Source: a virus | Virus record (IMG/VR): IMGVR_UViG_3300044981_000338 | Location: 106,767 to 170,766 of that record | Direction: 5' to 3' (one strand) | Length of the DNA stretch: 64,000 nucleotides | Shown here: piece by piece, positions 33,318-40,758 of the stretch | Numbering within the stretch: position 1 is the first letter of the stretch | How the letters are laid out: every line of letters starts with the position of its first letter | Notes under the pieces: generated by a model | What the model saw: the letters and a program-made list of their open reading frames with translations, nothing else | Databases searched by the model: none | Told to the model about the DNA's origin: nothing | Translations under genes and position numbers: made by a program

Positions 33318-33877
33318 TTTTGTATCTCCCGCACGATGTCGGCATCCACTGTCGACGCGATCTCCGAGGCCATGCTGTCCTCCACCGCCCGTGCTGCCTC
33401 TGCCAGGGTTCGTATCCTGTCCTCTGGCGTCAGAGCCATCTTCTCTTCCGCGAACTTCACCCATCGCTCGACGTCCTCTTTCTTCAGCCCCTCGAGCAGC
33501 CCCTTGGCCGCGCGCAGGTGGCCGAACGTGATGGAGTAGTTCTCCATGAGGTAGTAGCAGTTGAGGGCCACCCCTTCTGCGTCCGTGATGCGCGGGTCGC
33601 CTTCCACCACTGGAGGCAGGCACTCCGCGAACGCAGCGAACGGCTCGAGCGCACCGCGAAGGTCGACGAGCTGCTGGACCAGCCGGTTGATCTCGGACTG
33701 GGCGATGGTCTTCACAGCGTCAGCGACCATGCACTCCTGGCTGCACCAAGGATTGCCATTGGTGTCGAAGAACTTCGCCGTCAACTGGCAGCCTTTGAGA
33801 TCGTCAGGGTCGGAGTTCTTCAGCCCCGAGCAGGGGATGCCGCCCTTGAGTAGTTCCTCTTGTTCTTGCTGGTTCAT
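33251..33877 (-). CDS. Cys-containing protein, N-terminal part of split gene
   Basis: The 208-residue product has an N-terminal Cys cluster (IPCSGLKNSD, GCQLTAKFF, WCSQECMV) and long helices (INRLVQQLVDLRGALEPFAA). The last about 15 residues (PSQGSPSTKTSRRQK) are low-complexity and out of character. This suggests the natural protein continues in the -1 frame described for 32946-33317. ATG 33877 overlaps the previous stop (ATGA). Confidence 0.75.
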   Translation of the reverse strand: MNQQEQEELLKGGIPCSGLKNSDPDDLKGCQLTAKFFDTNGNPWCSQECMVADAVKTIAQSEINRLVQQLVDLRGALEPFAAFAECLPPVVEGDPRITDAEGVALNCYYLMENYSITFGHLRAAKGLLEGLKKEDVERWVKFAEEKMALTPEDRIRTLAEAARAVEDSMASEIASTVDADIVREIQKKLKSTYPSQGSPSTKTSRRQK

Positions 33878-34041
33878 TGTCCGCCGGCGTCAGCTTTCTC
33901 ACAACGCGTGTGGAGCTCGCAGGTGCACGTCGGGAACACCACCAGGAACAGGAAGAAGACTGCGAGCACGAAGAGGTACCAGAGCACCCACTTCTTCCCA
34001 TCATTTAGCGACTGAAGGCTGTCGTCCGGGCCGTTGTCCAT
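33874..34041 (-). CDS. Small membrane protein (55 aa)
   Basis: The product has one transmembrane segment (VLWYLFVLAVFFLFLVVF) and then a Cys-rich tail (TCTCELHTRCEK). ATG 34041 has GAGAAGGAC upstream, and the stop overlaps the next start (ATGA). Function unknown. Confidence 0.7.
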   Translation of the reverse strand: MDNGPDDSLQSLNDGKKWVLWYLFVLAVFFLFLVVFPTCTCELHTRCEKADAGGQ

Positions 34042-34258
34042 GTCCTTCTCTCATCCGCCGACGCGCGGCGTTCACAAGCGGCAGCATCGCATCGGCATGC
34101 ACCGAGAACCATTCAGGCGCGTCGAGCGCGTCGAAGCGTTCGAGCAGGCTCTGGTTGTCCGCCAGCAAGAACATCCTGCGAATGTGGTTGCGGTGGAACA
34201 TCGCCATCGGCGTTCTACAATGCTCCTCGCAGTAGTCGATCAGCTCTTGATCTGTCAT
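34001..34258 (-). CDS. Small hypothetical protein (85 aa)
   Basis: The product starts MTDQELIDYCEEHCRTPMAM and is helical throughout (LLADNQSLLERFDALDAPEW), ending in a basic tail. An ATG 4 codons earlier within GGGGGGAG is an alternative start. Function unknown. Confidence 0.75.
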   Translation of the reverse strand: MTDQELIDYCEEHCRTPMAMFHRNHIRRMFLLADNQSLLERFDALDAPEWFSVHADAMLPLVNAARRRMREGHGQRPGRQPSVAK

Positions 34259-34272
34259 GTCTCCCCCCATGG

Positions 34273-34458
34273 TTATCGTTTCCGTCCTCCACGCGCATCG
34301 TACGCGGCTTCAAGGCGCCTGAAGTACAAACCGTACAACCTTCCGACCATCTCTTCTGCTTGCAGCGGGTCATGCTTCCACACGACGCGCGTTGCACGTT
34401 CAGCGTCAGCCAGTGTGATACGTGGCGATAGCACCTGCTCGAGTAAGTCGCGTCTCAC
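34273..34458 (-). CDS. Small helical protein (61 aa)
   Basis: The product starts at GTG 34458, overlapping the previous stop (GTGA). It reads LLEQVLSPRITLADAERATR and then EEMVGRLYGLYFRRLEAAYD with a basic end. Function unknown. Confidence 0.7.
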   Translation of the reverse strand: MRRDLLEQVLSPRITLADAERATRVVWKHDPLQAEEMVGRLYGLYFRRLEAAYDARGGRKR

Positions 34459-34730
34459 CGCGGGATGCCCTTCTGCGACTCGGCCTGCTTGTAGAACTTC
34501 TCGGCGAGCTCGCGGGTGAGGCGAAGAATGAGGCCCTTGTCACTGGCTGCCGTGCCATCGTAGCCGCTACCCCTGCCCGTCTCCCAGCTGACGACGAGCA
34601 GGCGCCATGCGCCGACCGTGGCGCTGAAGCCTTTGGCGCCTGGGGGTGCGTTGTCCATGGAGATCCATCGCGCGTCCTCAGCAGCCTTGTCGACCTCCTC
34701 AAGCACCTTCTTCACATCCTCCTGACTCAC
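34455..34730 (-). CDS. Hypothetical protein (91 aa)
   Basis: GTG 34730 overlaps the previous stop (GTGA). The product contains DVKKVLEEVDKAAEDARW and WRLLVVSWETGRGSGYDGTA, then a C-terminal helix. The alpha/beta/alpha pattern suggests a small domain. Function unknown. Confidence 0.75.
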   Translation of the reverse strand: MSQEDVKKVLEEVDKAAEDARWISMDNAPPGAKGFSATVGAWRLLVVSWETGRGSGYDGTAASDKGLILRLTRELAEKFYKQAESQKGIPR

Positions 34731-34939
34731 GGCTTTACTCCATGCTGCTTCTCGAGCCACTCGTAGACGCCGTGCACACTCGGTCCGCATGACGTCTCAC
34801 CCGCGATGTACTGCTTCTGCTTCTCGTCGTAGGTGACCGTAGCCTCAACGCCGCGAAGCTTGCAGAGCTTCGTCAGGCTCTTGGCCGTGTCGTGCTCGAG
34901 CTGGAACCCATCAAGCACCACGATCTGCATGTGCGACAT
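34727..34939 (-). CDS. Small hypothetical protein (70 aa)
   Basis: The product begins MSHMQIVVLDGFQLEHDTAK and contains a beta-alpha-beta stretch with VEATVTYDEKQKQYIAGE. The C-terminus is VHGVYEWLEKQHG. ATG 34939 is just after the previous stop. Function unknown. Confidence 0.75.
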   Translation of the reverse strand: MSHMQIVVLDGFQLEHDTAKSLTKLCKLRGVEATVTYDEKQKQYIAGETSCGPSVHGVYEWLEKQHGVKP

Positions 34940-34941
34940 GT

Positions 34942-35124
34942 CTAACCCCACTCCTGGTTCTTGTTGTTGATGTGCTTCCCCTTGTGCGCTCTGCCCTGCA
35001 CGCATTCGCCGTACGACGCGCTCCACGCGAGGCAGCGGTGGTCTGCGCAGTACTCAGTGCGGTCTTTGAGTGTCACCACGTTTGGGCAGCCAGGCGCCAC
35101 GCAGTAGCGCCTACGCCTAGCCAC
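34942..35124 (-). CDS. Small zinc-finger protein (60 aa)
   Basis: The product starts at GTG 35124 and reads RRRRYCVAPGCPNVVTLKDR then EYCADHRC and YGECVQGRAH, a Cys/His pattern suited to one zinc site. A basic start suggests nucleic-acid binding. Function unknown. Confidence 0.7.
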   Translation of the reverse strand: MARRRRYCVAPGCPNVVTLKDRTEYCADHRCLAWSASYGECVQGRAHKGKHINNKNQEWG

Positions 35125-35497
35125 GGTGCCTCAACCGCGCAGTCTTGTCTTCTCCCAGCTTCACCTCGAGTGTGTCGAAGAGCATCGAGAGGCTGTTCGT
35201 GAGACGACTGACGGCGCCCGTAGCGATGGCAGCGTTGTTCGCGGCCTCGAGGGATTCGGTGAGCCGGCGTTCGGCCCACTTCAGACGCTCCTTGAGCTCC
35301 TCGTTCTCTTTGCAGAGCGCCGCACACTTCCCAGCCTGTGCAGCGGTCTCGTTCGCTGACTGCTGCAGAAGCTTGTCGACGTGCTTGAGCGACGCCTCAC
35401 GCTGCTCCAGAGCGACTTCCAGGGCGCGCTTGTCCTTTTCCAGAGCAAGGACCTTCTGTCGGTAGATCTCGAGTATCCGTTGTTCTTTTATGCTCAT
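35117..35497 (-). CDS. Coiled-coil protein (126 aa)
   Basis: A long heptad pattern covers about residues 5-100 (ILEIYRQKVLALEKDKRALE, CKENEELKERLKWAERRLTE). ATG 35497 overlaps the previous stop (ATGA). A scaffold or spacer role is plausible; function unknown. Confidence 0.8.
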   Translation of the reverse strand: MSIKEQRILEIYRQKVLALEKDKRALEVALEQREASLKHVDKLLQQSANETAAQAGKCAALCKENEELKERLKWAERRLTESLEAANNAAIATGAVSRLTNSLSMLFDTLEVKLGEDKTARLRHRG

Positions 35498-35667
35498 GGC
35501 ATCCTCGGCGCTGGCCATCGCTGATCACGCAGGAAAGGAACGCGCAGGACCTCCAGAACGAAGGCGCCCGCTAGGAAAGGAGAGACCGCCACGAGCACGC
35601 CGAGCAGACCAAGCGTCTGCCGGCGTAGCTCGGGGGTGTCACCTAGCCAGGTGACCGGGCGGCTCAT
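35494..35667 (-). CDS. Small membrane protein (57 aa)
   Basis: The product starts MSRPVTWLGDTPELRRQTL and has one transmembrane segment (LLGVLVAVSPFLAGAFVLEV). Its start and stop overlap both neighbours (ATGA). It is in a run of three small membrane or coiled-coil genes. Function unknown. Confidence 0.7.
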   Translation of the reverse strand: MSRPVTWLGDTPELRRQTLGLLGVLVAVSPFLAGAFVLEVLRVPFLRDQRWPAPRMP

Positions 35668-35933
35668 GGCGACGGCACGGATACGTTGACGGTCTTCTTG
35701 TCGTAGAGAGAAGAGCCTGGCGGAGGTGCGAGGGTCTTGGCCTCGTTGATGGTGGGTGCGGGCCACCGCAATGCTTTGGCGCGCTGGGACCTTTGCTGCG
35801 CGCGCACGAGGCGCCGAGCATCGCCGTAGACGCCGAAGTGGAACACGAGGAAGCCGCCTAGCGCTCCGCTGGCGTAGCCGATGAGAAGTACGAGAGAGAA
35901 CAGCGTGCGATGGTCTTGAATCATCTGGAACAT
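35664..35933 (-). CDS. Small membrane protein (89 aa)
   Basis: One transmembrane segment near residues 10-32 (TLFSLVLLIGYASGALGGFL) is followed by an Arg/Gln-rich helix and a Pro-rich tail. ATG 35933 has AAAGGAGAAGG. Function unknown. Confidence 0.75.
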   Translation of the reverse strand: MFQMIQDHRTLFSLVLLIGYASGALGGFLVFHFGVYGDARRLVRAQQRSQRAKALRWPAPTINEAKTLAPPPGSSLYDKKTVNVSVPSP

Positions 35934-35948
35934 GGTCCTTCTCCTTTC

Positions 35949-36140
35949 TCAGAGGGATTGTCCGAACTTGTCGTAAATGAGGCAGCCGTCGACGTCCGTG
36001 TACGCCTGCAGCGTTCTGTTGTACTTCACCCCTCGCGCCTTGGCCGCGCGCTTGTTGACCTCGTGGTCGGGCGAGAAGTCGGGGTCGAAGCTCACGAGCG
36101 TGGATGTAAGCGTGTCTCCTGGTTTCAATTGAGTTTGCAT
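35949..36140 (-). CDS. Small hypothetical protein (63 aa)
   Basis: The product starts MQTQLKPGDTLTSTLVSFDP, with beta-rich sequence and VKYNRTLQAYTDVDGCLIYD. It is preceded by an S1 start-associated element whose GGAGG acts as ribosome-binding site. Function unknown. Confidence 0.75.
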   Translation of the reverse strand: MQTQLKPGDTLTSTLVSFDPDFSPDHEVNKRAAKARGVKYNRTLQAYTDVDGCLIYDKFGQSL

Positions 36141-36145
36141 GGGGG

Positions 36146-36164
36146 CCTCCATGCTTCTTATCCC
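36146..36164 (-). promoter_or_regulatory. Start-associated element S1, site 2
   Basis: GGGATAAGAAGCATGGAGG spans the stop of the methyltransferase gene (its TAA is inside the motif) and ends 5 nt before ATG 36140. It is nearly identical to sites 1 and 7. Confidence 0.6.
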
Positions 36165-36841
36165 TCGCCGACGTCCAGGATTGCGTACCGCCCGCCCCTA
36201 CCTGGCCCGTACAAGAACCAGGCGTACTCGGTCGCGTCGGTCTTGCTGACCGTGACCGAGAAGCCGCAGAGGGGGCAGCCCTCGGGCCGCGGCGCCTCGA
36301 TGGGCAGGATCTCCTCGTAAGTGCAGCCGTACTTCTTACGCTGCGAGCACTTCACGCTCATCACGAACTCGGGGCGCTTCGAGAGCACGAAGATGTCCGC
36401 CGGGTGCGCGATGTGGAACTTCGCCCTCTTGTCGCTGCCGAGGAAGTTCAGGCGCAAGAGAAAGGCTGCATGTGCATGAGGTAGCATCCTGAAATACATC
36501 TCGATGAACTGCCGCGCCAAACTGTATGGAGGGTTGGTGCAAACGCGCGTGGCACCTATCCACAACGTCGGCCGTTCTAAAGCATCACCAGGCAGGACCT
36601 CATAGCCTCTGCTCCCCGCAGTCGCCGCGCGTCCCTCATTCAGCTCGATGCCCTGCGCACGACAAGAACCGTAATCAGAATGAACCACGTCGAGAACAGC
36701 GCCCGTTCCGCAGCACGGGTCCAGCACAACGTGCTCCTCACCTGGCGTCAATAGGTACGGCAGGATGGCGCGTGTGCACCACGCCGGCGTGGAGTAGAAG
36801 TCGTCAGCCTGCCGTACGTCGCTGCGCCCTGTTGCGCTCAC
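36158..36841 (-). CDS. DNA N6-adenine methyltransferase-like protein
   Basis: The 227-residue product shows DDFYSTPAWCTRAILPYL, then VVLDPCCGTGAVLDVVHSD (SAM-binding motif I) and CTNPPYSLARQFIEMY (NPPY catalytic motif). It also has a C-terminal GCPLCGFSV pair. It probably methylates adenine in DNA, which could protect the phage from restriction or regulate it. GTG 36841 overlaps the previous stop (GTGA). No target-recognition domain is obvious. Confidence 0.8.
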   Translation of the reverse strand: MSATGRSDVRQADDFYSTPAWCTRAILPYLLTPGEEHVVLDPCCGTGAVLDVVHSDYGSCRAQGIELNEGRAATAGSRGYEVLPGDALERPTLWIGATRVCTNPPYSLARQFIEMYFRMLPHAHAAFLLRLNFLGSDKRAKFHIAHPADIFVLSKRPEFVMSVKCSQRKKYGCTYEEILPIEAPRPEGCPLCGFSVTVSKTDATEYAWFLYGPGRGGRYAILDVGEG

Positions 36842-37341
36842 TTGGGTGCCGTGACCTCGCCGTACTGGAACTCACCCTTGTTCCGGATGACGTTCTGGAG
36901 GATGGCGACGAGGCGATCCTTGTCATCTCTGTACGTAGTGAACCAAGGCTCTAATCGGTTCTCGAAGGCGAGCTCCATGAAATCGATCTGGTCAGGCGTG
37001 AAGTAGTCGGTCAGCTGGTCGTCGCTGTAGTCAGCCAGATCTCTCACCGTGACGTTGTTGAACCGCACCGCCTTGGCGACAAGTAGCGCACCCTTCGCGC
37101 ACACTATGCACGCACCGAGGACAACGTCACGTGCTTGCTTACGAGAGCCGTCCTCGCTGAAAGCATCTGGGCCATTCGCCTTGTGGAAGATGTCCAGACC
37201 GATCGTGTTCACGTACACGCCCTTCGTCGGGACGAGTGCGCCAGCCTCGATCCACTTGAGCGCGTCTTTGGCCATCGCCACCCGCTTCTCGGCAGGCGTC
37301 ATGTTGTCGAACTTCGCGTTGTTCTTCTCGGTCTTCGTCAT
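36838..37341 (-). CDS. Hypothetical protein (167 aa)
   Basis: The product is helical with KRVAMAKDALKWIEAGALVP and SRKQARDVVLGACIVCAKGA, then DDQLTDYFTPDQIDFMELAF. An S1 element precedes ATG 37341. It resembles phage proteins of unknown function ('W-I/F-x-x-G...YFTPDQ'). Confidence 0.75.
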   Translation of the reverse strand: MTKTEKNNAKFDNMTPAEKRVAMAKDALKWIEAGALVPTKGVYVNTIGLDIFHKANGPDAFSEDGSRKQARDVVLGACIVCAKGALLVAKAVRFNNVTVRDLADYSDDQLTDYFTPDQIDFMELAFENRLEPWFTTYRDDKDRLVAILQNVIRNKGEFQYGEVTAPK

Positions 37342-37351
37342 GGCTGCAGTG

Positions 37352-37371
37352 CCTCCACGTTTCTTATACCC
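37352..37371 (-). promoter_or_regulatory. Start-associated element S1, site 3
   Basis: GGGTATAAGAAACGTGGAGG ends 10 nt before the start at 37341. A short inverted repeat (TATACC paired with GGTATA) sits at its 5' side and the preceding stop TAA is inside the motif. Confidence 0.6.
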
Positions 37372-37636
37372 GCCTGGTATACGCGACCTGCGGCCGGCGC
37401 CTGCCGTCCGAGTCGTACCATCTGCCCTTGAGCAGGCCTAGTTTCTTCGCTTCGTTGTGCCGCCAGCCGTGGCACCACTTCACCTCGCGCGGACGGCCCA
37501 CCCCGTTCCAGCGCGCCAGGCAGTTCTTCCCGGGCTTGGCCTTGCAGACAGGACAAGCCACTCGATGCACGCGCGCTAGCAGGTCCTCTCTGTACTCTGC
37601 GAGCTTCAGACGAAGCCCGCGGGACATGACGGCCAT
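37364..37636 (-). CDS. Zinc-finger phage protein (90 aa)
   Basis: The product contains VACPVCKAKPGKNCLARWNG with His residues near WCHGWRHN, matching the phage 'CPxCxAxPGxxC' finger. It starts at ATG 37636 with TGATG overlap. Function unknown; likely nucleic-acid or protein binding. Confidence 0.75.
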   Translation of the reverse strand: MAVMSRGLRLKLAEYREDLLARVHRVACPVCKAKPGKNCLARWNGVGRPREVKWCHGWRHNEAKKLGLLKGRWYDSDGRRRPQVAYTRRV

Positions 37637-37815
37637 CAGCGGTAGTGCTTCACGCCGCAGTCGCAGATGATGACGCGGTCACGCTCAACGAGTCGACGAC
37701 CTGGCTTTGAGTGGAAGCTTGTCCACAGCCAGAACTTCTTGCAGTTCTTGCAGACGAATCGCTGTGAACCGCGACCATGGAACTCCGTCGGCTTCAAGTC
37801 ACCACGTCTTCGCAC
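37636..37815 (-). CDS. Small zinc-ribbon protein (59 aa)
   Basis: GTG 37815 has GGAG upstream. The product reads RFVCKNCKKFWLWTS and VIICDCGVKHYR, a four-Cys ribbon. It fills an otherwise uncoded gap and ends in a TGATG overlap. TTG 37797 is an alternative start. Confidence 0.7.
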   Translation of the reverse strand: MRRRGDLKPTEFHGRGSQRFVCKNCKKFWLWTSFHSKPGRRLVERDRVIICDCGVKHYR

Positions 37816-38053
37816 GGATGCTCCATCCTTTCTTCTTGAGCCACTCGCTGAGGTACTCCCAGCTCCCCGTGCCTTCGGGATTCTCCCTGAAGTACAGCTC
37901 GTAGACCCGGTCGAACGTCATCTCACCAGGCGGTGAGTGCCCGCAGTGACAAGGCAACGACGGCGGCTGCTCGCCCTCGAAGTTGAGCGTCCCATCAGGA
38001 TGACGGGCCTCGAGGACGACCTTCTGGTCGCCCCGGTACGGCTGCATCGACAT
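37799..38053 (-). CDS. Small hypothetical protein (84 aa)
   Basis: The product has PSLPCHCGHSPPGEMTFD followed by RVYELYFRENPEGTGSWEYL and a basic C-terminus (LKKKGWSIRAKTW). ATG 38053 has TGGAGG upstream. The Cys/His cluster may bind metal. Function unknown. Confidence 0.75.
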   Translation of the reverse strand: MSMQPYRGDQKVVLEARHPDGTLNFEGEQPPSLPCHCGHSPPGEMTFDRVYELYFRENPEGTGSWEYLSEWLKKKGWSIRAKTW

Positions 38054-38054
38054 C

Positions 38055-38351
38055 TCAGACCTCCACTCCCAGCTTCTTGGCCTTTGCCTCGAGCTCCTCG
38101 AGGAACTTCTTCTGCCCCTCGAGGTGCTCACGTGCGCTGACCAGGTTCTTCTTCACCTCGCAGACACGGCAGAGACTCTGACCGCCGAGGCGACTGACAC
38201 CGGTGCCTCCGCACTCGATGCACGTGCAGCAGACCTCAGCGAACCGCTTGTGCACGTCGATGCCGTCCTTGATGAACGGCCTGGGGGGCTTGGGGAACGT
38301 CTTGCCGCACGTTCCACAAGCCCACGCCCTGACGACCGTCGGCGCGGTCAT
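38055..38351 (-). CDS. Zinc-ribbon protein with coiled-coil (98 aa)
   Basis: The product has ACGTCGKTFPKPP, a second p-ribbon-like block (CCTCIECGGTG, SLCRVCEVK) and a helical C-terminus (LVSAREHLEGQKKFLEELEA). The start is a TGATG overlap. Function unknown. Confidence 0.75.
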   Translation of the reverse strand: MTAPTVVRAWACGTCGKTFPKPPRPFIKDGIDVHKRFAEVCCTCIECGGTGVSRLGGQSLCRVCEVKKNLVSAREHLEGQKKFLEELEAKAKKLGVEV

Positions 38352-39175
38352 CAGAAGAGCTTCCAGGGAGGCAGCTCCGAGAGGAACCCCGCCGAGTTCT
38401 TGTGCCCGCCGCCCCCGTAGATGCGCGCGATGTCCGAGGCGTCGACCGCACTCGTAGCGCTAGAGCGCAACGAGTAGACGAACTTGCCGTCGGCGCGGTG
38501 ATACCAGCCGACCGAGAAGGCCTCCTTCTCTGCGAGCTTCTGCAGCAGCTCGCTGATGTTGATGTACGGCGCGTTGACGATGGGTACGTGCGAGCCGCAG
38601 ATGGTGACCTTCTGCGCGATGGCGGACATCTCCTCGACGTAACGGTCGAGAGCTGTGAGCACGGCGGCGCCACTATCGGCAGCGCGTTGCACACCGGCAC
38701 GATCCAGCTCGCTCCAGGCCTCGAAGCTCGTACGCTTCTGGGCCCCGATCCAGGCGTTGGCTGCCTTGGAGAGCGACAACCTGAAGCGCCAGAGGTCCCT
38801 GTCTTCGACGTAGTTGATGAGCCAAGGACGAAGCCCTCCTAGGCGCCCGAAGTACTGGTCCCACGCGAGACCAGCGCCCGAGCGCTCCATGTCGAAATGC
38901 GCGAAGTCGAGTCCACTGAGCTCCGCCTCCGCGGTCTTGTGGTGGTCGAGCACGATGAGGTGCTCGGCTATCTCGTGCATCGCCTTGAGCACGTCGCGCT
39001 TGTACGAGAAGTCGACGATGATGACGTCCTTGCCGCCCACATTGGGTGGCGCATCGCCGTACTTGGCCGGGATGTACTCGGCGTCGTCGCCGAACTTGCG
39101 CCACACGGCCCACGCTGCCGTGAAGCCGTCGATGCAATCACCGTGGTAGATGCAGACGATGTTCTTGTCGGTCAT
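38351..39175 (-). CDS. DHH-family phosphoesterase (NrnA/NrnB-like)
   Basis: The 274-residue product shows IYHGDCIDGFTAAWAVW (motif I with Asp ligands), VIIVDFSYKRDVL (motif II), HLIVLDHHKTAEAELSG (the DHH motif) and the C-terminal IYGGGGHKNSAGFLSE (DHHA1 GGGH). Members cleave nano-RNA, pAp or cyclic dinucleotides. It may degrade cyclic-nucleotide signals or short oligonucleotides, but its substrate is not readable from sequence. All metal ligands appear intact. Confidence 0.9.
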   Translation of the reverse strand: MTDKNIVCIYHGDCIDGFTAAWAVWRKFGDDAEYIPAKYGDAPPNVGGKDVIIVDFSYKRDVLKAMHEIAEHLIVLDHHKTAEAELSGLDFAHFDMERSGAGLAWDQYFGRLGGLRPWLINYVEDRDLWRFRLSLSKAANAWIGAQKRTSFEAWSELDRAGVQRAADSGAAVLTALDRYVEEMSAIAQKVTICGSHVPIVNAPYINISELLQKLAEKEAFSVGWYHRADGKFVYSLRSSATSAVDASDIARIYGGGGHKNSAGFLSELPPWKLF

Positions 39176-39183
39176 GGTTTCTC

Positions 39184-39270
39184 CTAGAGGCTCTGCCCGG
39201 CCATGAGCTTCGCGCGGTTCGTGATGGTCTCGTCGCTCGGTAGCAGGCCGACGAACGCGAAGCGGTGCAC
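39184..39270 (-). CDS. Short frame continuing past an amber stop (28 aa)
   Basis: After the TAG at 39277 the same frame continues for 31 codons to another TAG at 39184. It encodes VHRFAFVGLLPSDETITNRA from a GTG at 39270. No Shine-Dalgarno is visible. It may be a separate micro-gene or a readthrough extension of the preceding gene. The call is tentative. Confidence 0.3.
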   Translation of the reverse strand: MHRFAFVGLLPSDETITNRAKLMAGQSL

Positions 39271-39276
39271 TTTCGA

Positions 39277-39600
39277 CTAGCCGCCGGCGGCTCCCTCGTT
39301 GGGGATCGTCAAGATGTCGAGCCAGCCGTCCTGGTCGTCCTCCCAGCCCAAGAGCGGGCGCACGTTCGCGCCACCGTAGGTGTGGCTGATGTAGACGACC
39401 ATCGGCCGTCGCGTCTCGTGGTGGGTCACGAGCATGAGCGCCGTGTAGAGGCCGCCCTTGTAGTGCCTGTAGAGCCCCGGCTTGAAGTTCGCCGCGGCTC
39501 GTTCAACTTCGTTCATGTAGTCCTCCTTCTCGCGCTTCTTGCGCTGTTCTTCGCACTCGGTCTCGCAGCTGCACGGATAGCCGGTCTCAGGGCAACGCAT
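39277..39600 (-). CDS. DUF1653-like protein
   Basis: The 107-residue product has a Cys-rich N-terminus (MRCPETGYPCSCETECEEQR). Next comes FKPGLYRHYKGGLYTALML and HHETRRPMVVYISHTYGGA with VRPLLG, the DUF1653 pattern of 'PG-x-Y-x-H-(Y/F)-K-G' and 'V-x-Y-x-x-x-Y-x-x-x-x-x-x-R-P-L'. ATG 39600 follows GGAGGCAAG. Function of the family is unknown to me. Confidence 0.8.
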   Translation of the reverse strand: MRCPETGYPCSCETECEEQRKKREKEDYMNEVERAAANFKPGLYRHYKGGLYTALMLVTHHETRRPMVVYISHTYGGANVRPLLGWEDDQDGWLDILTIPNEGAAGG

Positions 39601-39843
39601 CTACTTGCCTCCCTTCTTCTTATTCCGCGCTAGCGGCACATCTACGAAGCGCGTCTCCTTCTTCACGAGGCGCATGGGCTTGCCGCAGTGCATGAACACG
39701 TGGTCCTTGGGCCGGTCCCAGTAATCGCCGGCGTGCGCCGAGTTCTGCTCGAAGCACTCATCGCAGAGTAGAAAGATCGGCTGGCTGTTGTTCAGCAGGT
39801 CGGGCAAGTCCTGCACACGCACGCCCTTCGAGGCCTCGGCCAT
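39601..39843 (-). CDS. Cys-containing small protein (80 aa)
   Basis: The product contains FLLCDECFEQNSAHAGDYWD and FMHCGKPMRLVKKETRFVDV, with a basic tail. The CDEC and HCG could bind one zinc. ATG 39843 has GAGGAGGATG upstream. Function unknown. Confidence 0.75.
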   Translation of the reverse strand: MAEASKGVRVQDLPDLLNNSQPIFLLCDECFEQNSAHAGDYWDRPKDHVFMHCGKPMRLVKKETRFVDVPLARNKKKGGK

Positions 39844-40758
39844 CTACTCATCCTCCTCGTCGCGATGCTTGTTGAGCTTCTTGGCCGCCAGGCGCAGCCG
39901 GTCCTTGTCGTCGTCCTCGCGCGTGATGATGTCGTCCATCAGGTCCTTGTCGACCAGGGCGTCGAGCTCCTTCTTGATTACCTGGGCGAGCACGTTGGGT
40001 GGCAGAGCGTCGACCTCCCAGGAGTGGTTGCCGTGCTCCTCGATGTACGCCGCTGCGCGTGGGTCGGTGATCTTCGCTGGGTTGGGCGGCGGCTTGTACT
40101 TGCGCACCTGTGGCATCGTGAGCGCGACCTTCTTCACGTGCAGCTCGGCGCCGAAGAGAGCCAACCGGTCGCGCACGTCGCGCACCATGTCCTCACCTGA
40201 GGGGTCGTGGTCCCCCAGGTAGAGCAGGTGGGCCGACTTGCGCAGGTCGTCCTCGCTCTCCTCCCCACAGTTCTCGACGAAGCGCTTGGCGCTCTCGTAC
40301 ATGGCGCTCGCAGAGGAGTAGCCGCGGTTGACCATCAGCGTGATGTGGTACTCGCGTGCGATGGGCTGGAGCACGCCGGCGAGGGCGTCCTTCTCCACCC
40401 ACAGCTCGACGTAGTTGTCCTGCCCCTGCCAGCGAGGCAGGCGGTAGGCGTTCAAGGCCACCCGTACGAGCTCCTCGATGTCCTTGAAGTCCTGCACAAC
40501 GCGCGGCTGTCGAACGCGGTCCTCGATGGCCTCCCAGTCCATCAGGCCCGCCATGCGCGCATCGGTCACGAGCGTCGAGAGGTTCTTGTAGCTGCGCTCG
40601 AGGTTCGGGATGAGGTTCTTGGTGACCAGCTGGTAGTAAAGCTGCCGGAGGGTGAGGCGTAGGCCCTGCGCCTGGTAGTCCTCGATGATCTCGTTGCACT
40701 TCTCGATGCGGTCGAGCGACTCGGGCTTGAACTTGATGTCCTTGAACCACTCTTTCAC
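39844..40758 (-). CDS. Spo11/topoisomerase VI subunit A-like TOPRIM protein
   Basis: The 304-residue product has an N-terminal winged-helix-like part with LRLTLRQLYYQLVTKNLIPN, resembling the CAP domain of topoisomerase VI A/Spo11 where a conserved 'R-x-(I/L)-Y-Y' carries the catalytic Tyr. A TOPRIM region follows with NYVELWVEKDALAGVL (the acidic residue of the first strand) and HLLYLGDHDPSGEDMVRD (DxDxxG-like). DNA double-strand cleavage is a family-level prediction. GTG 40758 overlaps the previous stop (GTGA). Confidence 0.75.
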   Translation of the reverse strand: MKEWFKDIKFKPESLDRIEKCNEIIEDYQAQGLRLTLRQLYYQLVTKNLIPNLERSYKNLSTLVTDARMAGLMDWEAIEDRVRQPRVVQDFKDIEELVRVALNAYRLPRWQGQDNYVELWVEKDALAGVLQPIAREYHITLMVNRGYSSASAMYESAKRFVENCGEESEDDLRKSAHLLYLGDHDPSGEDMVRDVRDRLALFGAELHVKKVALTMPQVRKYKPPPNPAKITDPRAAAYIEEHGNHSWEVDALPPNVLAQVIKKELDALVDKDLMDDIITREDDDKDRLRLAAKKLNKHRDEEDE

